Shown here in pieces: positions 9,186 to 16,882 of a stretch of DNA of 64,000 bases. Source of the DNA: an uncultured Acetatifactor sp. Lineage in GTDB: Bacteria; Bacillota; Clostridia; Lachnospirales; Lachnospiraceae. Numbering within the stretch: the stretch's first letter is position 1; each line of letters starts with the position of its first letter. The stretch lies in contig CAKRTS010000011.1 of assembly GCA_934402315.1 (NCBI GenBank), positions 44,709-108,708 on the forward strand. The letters are read 5' to 3'. The notes below the pieces were generated by a model that made no database searches, was not told the origin of the DNA, and worked only from the letters and a program-made list of their open reading frames with translations. A program made the translations under genes and the position numbers.

Positions 9186-9890
9186 TTACCATTCGATTTC
9201 GCCGACATCCTTCGTAGTCTCATTCTGCACCATGCTGACCACGGTTCCGCTCTTGACGGTGATAACTCTGTCCGCCATGGCTGTCAGCGCCTGATTGTGG
9301 GTGATGACAACGACCGTTTTTCCCATGTCCCGGCAGGTGCTCTGCAACAGCTTCAAAACCGCTTTTCCCGTGTTGTAATCGAGCGCTCCCGTCGGCTCAT
9401 CGCACAGGAGCAGCTTCGGATTCTTCGCCAGCGCCCTTGCAATCGCCACTCTCTGCTGCTCACCGCCTGACAGCTGTGCCGGGAAATTTTTCTCCCGATC
9501 CTCCAGCCCGACCTGTTTTAAGACCGCAGCCGCGTCCAGCGGTTCCTTACAGATCTGTGCCGCCAGTTCCACGTTCTCCAGCGCGGTAAGGTTCTGCACA
9601 AGATTATAGAACTGGAAGACAAAGCCGACGTCGTAACGCCGGTAGCTCGTGAGCTGCCGCTTTCCGAACGCCGAGATCTCCTGTCCGTCAAGCAGGACTC
9701 TCCCCTCCGTCAGCGTATCCATGCCGCCGAGAATATTTAATATTGTTGTCTTACCGGCACCGGAGGCTCCCACGATCACGCAGAACTCGCCCTTGCCGAT
9801 CTCGAAATTCACATCGTGGAGCGCCGTGATTTCTACCTCTCCCGCCTTATAAATCTTCTTCACATTCTCAAAACGAATAAAATTCTCCAT
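9186..9890 (-). CDS. ABC transporter ATP-binding protein (LolD/MacB type)
   Basis: ATPase that powers the adjacent FtsX-like permease, 234 aa. Walker A is GASGAGKTT (41-49), the Q-loop is in GFVFQFYNL, the signature is [10 protein letters not shown] (140-149), Walker B is LLLCDEP (160-166), and the switch His is in VVVITHN. The start ATG 9888-9890 has TGAGGT five bases before it and gives the family's usual N-terminus ([14 protein letters not shown]). A longer in-frame extension to 9938 would enter the divergent promoter region. First gene of the ATPase-permease-PHP operon, divergent from the plus-strand glycosyltransferase. Confidence 0.94.
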   Translation of the reverse strand: MENFIRFENVKKIYKAGEVEITALHDVNFEIGKGEFCVIVGASGAGKTTILNILGGMDTLTEGRVLLDGQEISAFGKRQLTSYRRYDVGFVFQFYNLVQNLTALENVELAAQICKEPLDAAAVLKQVGLEDREKNFPAQLSGGEQQRVAIARALAKNPKLLLCDEPTGALDYNTGKAVLKLLQSTCRDMGKTVVVITHNQALTAMADRVITVKSGTVVSMVQNETTKDVGEIEW

Positions 9891-9962
9891 ATATACCTCA
9901 TCCTCTGCGTCCAGACTCCAACTGGCAGTATAACACAAAACCTTTTCTTCTTCTATTCTTTT

Positions 9963-9971
9963 TGCTATAAT
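9963..9971 (+). promoter_or_regulatory. Extended -10 promoter of the glycosyltransferase gene
   Basis: TGCTATAAT at 9963-9971 is a perfect extended -10 on the plus strand; the -35 region (TTTTCT) is weak. It gives a leader of roughly 45 nt before ATG 10025. The same 134-bp divergent gap carries TGTTATACT on the minus strand, a possible promoter for the ABC operon. Consensus prediction. Confidence 0.48.
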
Positions 9972-10024
9972 GACACAAAGGTTTCACATTTTATTTACAG
10001 TTCATTTTCTTTCGGAGGTTTTTT

Positions 10025-13000
10025 ATGCTTTATATTTACATCAGCTTATTTCTCGGTCTGCTGCTTTTCGGCTGCTGTTTCCTTTTGCGAAATCATGGGC
10101 GGAAGCCCTCCGGCGCAATGCTCTGCCTGCTTTTTCTCACCGCCCTTTTTCTACGTCTCCTCGCCGCCGGGCTGTCCCACGGCTTCGACAATGACACTGC
10201 GTGCTTTGCAGCATGGGCTGACCGCATCTTTCAGACCGGGCCCGGACACTTTTATTCTGACACCGTTTTCACGGATTATCCGCCCGGCTATATGTATGTG
10301 CTCTATGTCATCGGCGGCATCCGCGCCCTCTTTCATATCGAATATTATTCCGTCACACACCTGATCCTGTTGAAGCTCCCTTCCATTCTCAGCGATCTCG
10401 TCTGTGGCTTTCTGGTTTACCGCGAGGCAGAGCGGCGCTTTGACAACGCCCGGCCGTTCCTCTTCTGTCTCCTCTATCTCTTTAATCCGGTAGTCATCCT
10501 GAATTCCTCCGTCTGGGGTCAGGTGGATTCCCTGTACACTCTGCTCGTGCTTCTGGTCTGTCTCAGCCTTATGCGCGGGAAAACACTGCCGGCGTATCTT
10601 GTCTTCTGCATCGGTATTGTCATCAAACCACAGATGCTGCTGTTTGCCCCTGTGCTCCTCTTAGGGGTGCTTGACCTTGTCTTTCTGCAGGACTTCTCTG
10701 TCAAAAAGCTCCTTCGGAATCTCGGCTATGGAGCGCTCTCCGCGGCAATGACCGTCCTTCTCGTCCTGCCGTTCGGCTTCCAGAATGTCTGGAACCAGTA
10801 TTTCAGCACGGTGGAATCCTATCCCTACGCCGCAGTCAACGCCTATAATCTCTGGGGCATGTTCGGCTTAAACTGGATCAGTCAGTCCACAACCTTTCTC
10901 GGCATTTCCTACCGGGTCTGGGGCGGCGCTGCAATTGTCCTCGCCTTTCTCGTCATACTGGCGTACAGCATCCGCCGCAGGGACGACCGTGGGAAATACC
11001 CGCTGCTCGGCGCGCTGTTTCTGACGACTGTCTTTACCTGCTCCGTGCGCATGCATGAACGCTATCTCTACCCGGCGCTGCTCCTGCTGCTGTCTGCCTG
11101 CATCTACCAGCCCTCCAAACGGCTGTATCTGTGTTACAGCGGCTTTTCCCTGCTGCACTTCTGCAACACCGCACATGTGTTGTTCTTTTACGATCCGACT
11201 GACTACAACCGGAAGGAGCCCTTCCTGCTCCTCGTCTCTGCGGGAACAGTCGCCTTCCTTTTCATTCTGTACGGCAGTATTTTCCGGCTGTGGGGGCTGC
11301 CCCTCGGTGGGAAGCCTGCCTCTGCAGCATGGCTGAAAAAGGACAGCCTCTCTTCCATGGGGAATCTGTCCCTGCCACCACAGCCCTCCCAGACCGCAAA
11401 ACGGCTCGGACGCGCAGATGTGGTCTGTATGCTTGTCATCACCCTGCTCTACAGCGTCTTTGCCCTGTACGACCTCGGAGACCGCTGTGCACCCTCGACC
11501 TCCTATGAGATGAGAAGCGGCGATGAGATCACCCTGTCCTTTGAACTGACGGAAGGTCAGCGGCTCAGCCGCCTTGCCTACTTCATCGCCCCGTGGCACA
11601 ACCGCAGCTTCCTTCTGAACGGTTCACAGACGATCACGCTGCAAAATGTTTTCACCTGGCAGACCGTAGAACTGGACGGCACAGCAGACCACCTGCAGCT
11701 GACACTGGAAAACGCCTCCGCCTCGCTGCTCGAACTGGTCTTTCTGGATCAGTATGGTGAGATCATTGCCCCGGTCAATGCCGCAGATTATCCCGCGCTG
11801 TTTGATGAGGCAGCGCTTTATACGGGCGTGAGCACCTTCCGAAACGGTATGTATTTCGACGAAATCTATCACGCGCGCACCGCCTATGAATTTCTTCACG
11901 GGCTGCCCGCTTACGAAAACACGCATCCACCGCTCGGCAAGCTTCTGATCTCCCTCGGCGTGCTGCTGTTCGGCATGAATCCCTTCGGCTGGCGCATCAC
12001 CGGCACGCTCTTTGGCATTACCATGGTTCCCGTGATCTATCTCTTTGCCAGAAAGCTGACAGGAGAAATGGCGTCCGCCGCTCTTGCGTGTGTGCTGTTT
12101 GCCTTTGATTTCATGCACTTTACGCAGACAAGACTTGCAACGATTGACGTTTACATCACGTTTTTCGTACTCCTGATGTATTATTTCATGTTTCTGTATA
12201 CGCATCTGAGCTTCTTCGACAGTTCCTTAAAGAAGACCCTGCTTCCGCTGGGTGCTTCGGGAATCTGCATGGGGCTCGGCGTAGCCTGCAAATGGACGGG
12301 TGTCTATGCCGGTCTGGGGCTTGCTGTGATTTTTTTCGCGCAGCTTTTCCGCCGTTACCGGGAGTACCGCTACGCAAAGTCCGCTCCCTCCGGCCTCACA
12401 GCAGGTATCTCCCACCGTGTCATCCTTGACACCTTCCGCCCGAAAATGATACGCACGCTCCTGTTCTGCGTCGTGTTTTTCGTGCTGGTTCCCGCCCTGA
12501 TCTACCTGTTATCCTATCTGCCGTTTTCCGATGGCAGCAAAGATAATGTTTTCCTCCGGCTGCTGCATAACCAGCAGAACATGCTGAGCTACCACAGCGG
12601 GCTGAACGCCACACATCCCTATTCCTCCTCGTGGTATCAGTGGCCTGTCATGCAGCGCCCCATCTGGTATTACTCCCGCATTGTCACAGGGTCTGCGGGA
12701 GCAGGCGGAATGCGCGAGGGCATCAGTGCTTTCGGTAATCCGCTCGTCTGGTGGGCCGGCATTCCGGCGGCATTCCATCAAATTTACCTCTGGATAAAAA
12801 AGAAGGACAGAACTGCCGCCTTCCTGCTCACAGGATATCTGGCTCAGTATCTGCCCTGGTGCTTTGTAACAAGAGTTACCTTTATCTATCACTATTTCCC
12901 GAGTGTTGCGTTCGTTGTCCTGATGATCGTTCACAGTCTGACCGGTCTCAAAGCGCGGATGAAGGAAAAACCTTACCGACTGCTGCTCATTCTCTATGCG

Positions 13001-13120
13001 GTATCAGCCGCCGCGCTCTTCCTGCTTTTCTATCCGGTACTGTCCGGACAGCCGGTAGACGCTGCCTTTGTCTCCCGGTATCTGCGCTGGTTCCGGACAT
13101 GGGTGCTGTGCTCCGCTTAA
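10025..13120 (+). CDS. Double GT-C glycosyltransferase; C-terminal half PMT family
   Basis: Polytopic membrane glycosyltransferase of 1031 aa that uses a lipid-phosphate sugar donor. Residues about 1-440 form one GT-C unit with the acidic loop motif DNDTACFAAW, then FTDYPPGYMYVLY and many helices. Residues about 480-600 are soluble and beta-rich (FELTEGQRLSRLAYF ... WQTVELDG). Residues about 610-1031 are a protein-O-mannosyltransferase-like unit with YFDEIYHARTAYEF and HPPLGKLLISLG, plus the PMT C-terminal helices. GGAGG lies six bases before ATG 10025. It is the only clear plus-strand gene and ends 6 bp from the convergent receiver gene. Likely roles are cell-wall polymer or protein glycosylation; the acceptor is unknown. 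Confidence 0.9.
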   Translation: MLYIYISLFLGLLLFGCCFLLRNHGRKPSGAMLCLLFLTALFLRLLAAGLSHGFDNDTACFAAWADRIFQTGPGHFYSDTVFTDYPPGYMYVLYVIGGIRALFHIEYYSVTHLILLKLPSILSDLVCGFLVYREAERRFDNARPFLFCLLYLFNPVVILNSSVWGQVDSLYTLLVLLVCLSLMRGKTLPAYLVFCIGIVIKPQMLLFAPVLLLGVLDLVFLQDFSVKKLLRNLGYGALSAAMTVLLVLPFGFQNVWNQYFSTVESYPYAAVNAYNLWGMFGLNWISQSTTFLGISYRVWGGAAIVLAFLVILAYSIRRRDDRGKYPLLGALFLTTVFTCSVRMHERYLYPALLLLLSACIYQPSKRLYLCYSGFSLLHFCNTAHVLFFYDPTDYNRKEPFLLLVSAGTVAFLFILYGSIFRLWGLPLGGKPASAAWLKKDSLSSMGNLSLPPQPSQTAKRLGRADVVCMLVITLLYSVFALYDLGDRCAPSTSYEMRSGDEITLSFELTEGQRLSRLAYFIAPWHNRSFLLNGSQTITLQNVFTWQTVELDGTADHLQLTLENASASLLELVFLDQYGEIIAPVNAADYPALFDEAALYTGVSTFRNGMYFDEIYHARTAYEFLHGLPAYENTHPPLGKLLISLGVLLFGMNPFGWRITGTLFGITMVPVIYLFARKLTGEMASAALACVLFAFDFMHFTQTRLATIDVYITFFVLLMYYFMFLYTHLSFFDSSLKKTLLPLGASGICMGLGVACKWTGVYAGLGLAVIFFAQLFRRYREYRYAKSAPSGLTAGISHRVILDTFRPKMIRTLLFCVVFFVLVPALIYLLSYLPFSDGSKDNVFLRLLHNQQNMLSYHSGLNATHPYSSSWYQWPVMQRPIWYYSRIVTGSAGAGGMREGISAFGNPLVWWAGIPAAFHQIYLWIKKKDRTAAFLLTGYLAQYLPWCFVTRVTFIYHYFPSVAFVVLMIVHSLTGLKARMKEKPYRLLLILYAVSAAALFLLFYPVLSGQPVDAAFVSRYLRWFRTWVLCSA

Positions 13121-13126
13121 AAAAAT

Positions 13127-13993
13127 TTACATCAGATGGTTCTTCATTTCCGTAAGCGCCTGCTGGATGAGTTCCTCGGCTGCCCCGTCGTCGAATTCGT
13201 CCAGTCTGCCCTGTGCGGAAATACAGGTTTCTTCGATCACAGGCGGGATGTCATATTTCATCAGTTCTTCCAGCTTCTGTGCTGCATCCTTGACCTTAAA
13301 ATTCTGCAGATCATTCAGCACATATAAAAGACGGGCATTCATCTCCCCTGCGCTGATCGGGAACTTTGACGTCTGCTCTGTCGCCACGGTCTTCTCCAGT
13401 ATTTTCAGCACTCTGCCGATCAGTCTGTTCGCCGTCGCCTCATCGTTTGCTCGCAGCCTCGCCTTTGCGTTCTGCATTCTTCCAAAAATTTCCTCATCGA
13501 TCTTGAAGCTCAGAATCTCCTCAATCTTCATAATCGCGTTCTTCGGATTACCATTAGTAAGCTCTGTCTGAGCCTCCAGCACATTGTCATACAGCTCCTT
13601 GTCATCCACAGGCAGCGCTCCGACTCTCTTCAACGCCTTGTCGATTCTCATATGAAGATCCTGCGAATCAAAGGGCTTCAGCACATAATCGAGGATCCCG
13701 AGCTTGGTTCCCTCGATTACCGTCTCCTTGTCCTTCCTTGCCGTCAGCATGATGACCGGAATTGCCGCGCCGTTCTCCATGGTACGGATCTCTTTCAGAG
13801 TCTCAATGCCATCCATCAGCGCCATCTGGATATCCAGCAGAATCAGATCCGGCTTTTCCTTATTCAGATAGCGGATCGCTCTGGCGCCGGAGTTTACCGT
13901 AATTACTTCATACTTGTTTTTCAGCTCCTGTTCGATTGTGGCAAGATTGATAATATTATCATCCACCGCCAGGATACGCATTTTTTCTTCCAT
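13127..13993 (-). CDS. Response regulator with CheY-like receiver and helical C-terminal repeats
   Basis: Receiver protein of 288 aa. Residues 5-125 are a receiver domain (MRILAVDDN, phospho-acceptor in LILLDIQM at Asp54, LTARK, YVLKPF). The remaining ~160 residues are alpha-helical with no DNA-binding, GGDEF or enzymatic motif. They contain two copies of a 62-residue module (139-200 and 223-284) that also closes the upstream kinase. ATG 13991-13993 lies 5 bp after the kinase stop and is preferred over a codon at 14020 that overlaps the kinase. GGAGG is about ten bases upstream. It probably receives phosphate from the hybrid kinase and signals by protein contact, which is an inference. Confidence 0.88.
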   Translation of the reverse strand: MEEKMRILAVDDNIINLATIEQELKNKYEVITVNSGARAIRYLNKEKPDLILLDIQMALMDGIETLKEIRTMENGAAIPVIMLTARKDKETVIEGTKLGILDYVLKPFDSQDLHMRIDKALKRVGALPVDDKELYDNVLEAQTELTNGNPKNAIMKIEEILSFKIDEEIFGRMQNAKARLRANDEATANRLIGRVLKILEKTVATEQTSKFPISAGEMNARLLYVLNDLQNFKVKDAAQKLEELMKYDIPPVIEETCISAQGRLDEFDDGAAEELIQQALTEMKNHLM

Positions 13994-13998
13994 CTGTT

Positions 13999-16857
13999 CT
14001 ACTCCTCCCTCTCCAGCCATTCCATCAGCTGGTTCAGCAATTCTTCTGCCTTATCATCCTCATACATCTTTAACTGCTGTTCAATCTCCTGCAGCTTCTC
14101 TTTCAGTTCAAAATCCAGCTGGTAATGGAGAATCCCCTCAAGAATGCGGATGCTGTCCTTCGGATGGAAATTTTCAAGCAGATTCAATGCTTCCCTTGTC
14201 TCCCGGATGATGACCTGCTTATCAATGCATACGACATCGTCGCTATAGCCATCCTCCTGCTCCCTACGCTTTAAGAAACCTTCTATTTCATCCAGCTGCG
14301 TCTCATAGCAGTTCAGCAGATCATCCGCATGTCTGACAATAAATTCCTCATCCCCTCTCGAAGCCGCCTCCTCGTGCTCCTTAGCATGCCCCGACAGCTC
14401 CATCGCTCCGATATTCGCGGATGCACTCTTTAAGCCGTGCACCTCGATCTCATAATTCACATAGTCGCGCTCACCCAGAAGCTTTCGCAGCAGCTCGCAT
14501 TTCCGTCTGCCGTCCATGCAATACAGCTGCAGCAGCTCCAGATAATCCGCAACCTCACCAGTATGATATCGCATTGCTGCTCCGATATCAATACCTTTGA
14601 TATTAATATCTTCAAACTTAATCTGAACAACCTGCTTTTTCTTTACCACCCTCTTAGGGTGTCTGAAGGAGCTCGGTATCCATCTGGTCAGAACCTCATT
14701 GAGCTGCTTTCTGTCCAACGGCTTTGAGATAAAGTCCTGAAAGCCGCATTTTAAGAAGGTGTCCCGCATGCCCTCCATGGCATTTGCCGTCAAAGCCACC
14801 ATAACCGGTGTCCTTCCGTTTGCGCCACACTCTTCCCTGATAATTCTTGTCGCCTCTATACCATCCATCTCCGGCATCATATGATCCATAAAGATCATAT
14901 TGTATCTGTTCTTTCTGACAAGCTCAACCGCCTCCGCACCGCTTCCTGCCTCCGTCAGTTCAAAGCCGTAATTTTTCAGGAAGCCCATCGCCACCTTCCG
15001 GTTAATGAGGTTATCATCCACAACCAGCACCTTATATCCGTCCACAACAAAGGTGTCTATCTGTGCCGCTTCCTGCTGCTGTTCATCCTTTGTCTCTGTC
15101 AGGGTACGCTTGTCCACAATCTTCTGCGGAATATCAACGATAAACGTGGTTCCCTCGCCATAGACGCTCTCCACGCGGATCGATCCCTTCATCAGCTGTA
15201 CAAGCCGCTTCGTGATGGAAAGTCCCAGTCCCGTCCCCTCGACTCCCCGGTTCTTCCTTGCATCCACCTGCTTGAAGTCCTCGAAGATCTTCTCCATATC
15301 CTCCTGCCGGATGCCGCAGCCGGTGTCCTCCACCCGGAAGGTCAGTATCTCAGTGTCCGGTTCTGATGCCGGGCAGCCACTCACGCAGATCTTGACATGT
15401 CCTTCCTTCGTAAACTTAATGGCATTGTTCATGATATTGATGAGTATCTGCTTAATCCTGCCCGCATCCCCGTGATACATGCTGGGAAGCGAATAATCGT
15501 AATCCCGGAGCAAGGAAAGTCCGCGGCTCGTGGCCGCAATATCCATCATGTTCACAACCTCTGTGACAACATTCCTGATATAATAGTCATCGGTCACAAG
15601 CTCCATCTTACCTGCTTCCACCTTTGAGAGATCGAGAATATCGTTGATAATGGTAAGAAGGTTCTGCGACGCGGACTTAATATCGTAGGCATAGCCGTAC
15701 ACCTTTCTTCCCCGGCTCTCCTCCATGATAATATCGCTAAGACCGACAATGGCGTTCATCGGCGTCCGGATCTCATGCGACATATTTGCCAGGAACTCAC
15801 TCTTCGCCGTATTCGCCTTTTCCGCCTGCTCACGGATGCGCTTGATCTCATTGATATAATTTCTCGTCTCCGTCACATCCAGCACAAGCACAATAAAGCC
15901 CTGTGGCACACCCCTCTTATCCGGGATCTGCTTCACATGGCACTCGTAAAAACTCTTATTCAGCGAAAAACTGCGCTTGGTCTCCTCGTCATCCAGCACG
16001 TCCTCCGGAAAATCCTCCATGTCCTCAATGCTGTCACCGACCGACTGGAAATTAAGTTCCGTAAAAATATCCGCAGCCGCCGGGTTATACTCTACAATGC
16101 GGCGCTTTTCGTCAAGAATAATTACTCCGTCATCCATATTACGCAGCACCATGGCAGCTGCCATTCTGGAGAAGTCATAATTCTTCTTGCCCCATACCAG
16201 TACGACGACCATGGAGAGCATGACGCACGTCGTCAGCGGTGATGGGTCATAGCAGGGAATTGCATGACACCAGTAGATTCCCAAGGCAATAAACGGCGCG
16301 GTAGACAAAAACATAAAGACCGGATAGCTTCTTTTCCGTGCGTGACCCGGCCGCTTCCACGCCTCACTGATCAGTATATACACCGACAGAAGATAGGGCA
16401 GTCCACAGGATATACTGATAAAAACGAAATACAGCGGGCCGTAGGACAGCGACAGATAGGTATGCCCTGCATCGTCCGTCAGCCATTCAATACTCCTATA
16501 ATACAGGCTATGTCTCTCACAGGTAAACACAGCGATCAGAATCATGTTATTTACCACTGCGATCGCCTTAAAGAGAAGCAACGGAATCTTTCTGTTACAA
16601 TAGCAGTAGACAAACCATGCATAGGTGAGTGCAATAAAGCAGAAGCCGAGATACTCCATTTTCAGCGCAGCGATGGCAACTTCCTTTGTCGCCGCCGTCA
16701 ATTCCAGCAGATACGCCACATTCTGGACCAGCCCTCCGCCAATAAAAAAGAGCATCAGCTTCTGCTCTTTGGAACCGTCTCCGTAGAGCAGAAAGCCCAT
16801 TGCCGTAAACGCTATCAATATCGCCACAATCTGAAGTACCACAAACACACTATGCAT
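13999..16857 (-). CDS. Membrane hybrid histidine kinase with PAS, receiver and HPt domains
   Basis: Sensor kinase of 952 aa. Residues 1-225 form a seven-helix membrane sensor. A PAS domain follows (about 235-335, MDDGVIILDEKRRIVEYNP). HisKA has His361 in FLANMSHEIRTPMNAIVGL. HATPase shows INNAIKFTK-like (NIMNNAIKFTK), DTGCGI and GTGLGLSI. A receiver follows (LVVDDNLINR, Asp658 in MIFMDHMMP) and an HPt domain with His807 in EVHGLKSASANIGA. After the HPt, residues 888-949 match the two repeats in the downstream response regulator. It lies between the GGDEF/EAL gene (25 bp upstream) and that regulator (5 bp downstream), so phosphorelay and c-di-GMP functions are probably linked. Confidence 0.94.
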   Translation of the reverse strand: MHSVFVVLQIVAILIAFTAMGFLLYGDGSKEQKLMLFFIGGGLVQNVAYLLELTAATKEVAIAALKMEYLGFCFIALTYAWFVYCYCNRKIPLLLFKAIAVVNNMILIAVFTCERHSLYYRSIEWLTDDAGHTYLSLSYGPLYFVFISISCGLPYLLSVYILISEAWKRPGHARKRSYPVFMFLSTAPFIALGIYWCHAIPCYDPSPLTTCVMLSMVVVLVWGKKNYDFSRMAAAMVLRNMDDGVIILDEKRRIVEYNPAAADIFTELNFQSVGDSIEDMEDFPEDVLDDEETKRSFSLNKSFYECHVKQIPDKRGVPQGFIVLVLDVTETRNYINEIKRIREQAEKANTAKSEFLANMSHEIRTPMNAIVGLSDIIMEESRGRKVYGYAYDIKSASQNLLTIINDILDLSKVEAGKMELVTDDYYIRNVVTEVVNMMDIAATSRGLSLLRDYDYSLPSMYHGDAGRIKQILINIMNNAIKFTKEGHVKICVSGCPASEPDTEILTFRVEDTGCGIRQEDMEKIFEDFKQVDARKNRGVEGTGLGLSITKRLVQLMKGSIRVESVYGEGTTFIVDIPQKIVDKRTLTETKDEQQQEAAQIDTFVVDGYKVLVVDDNLINRKVAMGFLKNYGFELTEAGSGAEAVELVRKNRYNMIFMDHMMPEMDGIEATRIIREECGANGRTPVMVALTANAMEGMRDTFLKCGFQDFISKPLDRKQLNEVLTRWIPSSFRHPKRVVKKKQVVQIKFEDINIKGIDIGAAMRYHTGEVADYLELLQLYCMDGRRKCELLRKLLGERDYVNYEIEVHGLKSASANIGAMELSGHAKEHEEAASRGDEEFIVRHADDLLNCYETQLDEIEGFLKRREQEDGYSDDVVCIDKQVIIRETREALNLLENFHPKDSIRILEGILHYQLDFELKEKLQEIEQQLKMYEDDKAEELLNQLMEWLEREE

Positions 16858-16882
16858 AATCTACCTCCAGCCGCATTTCCTC

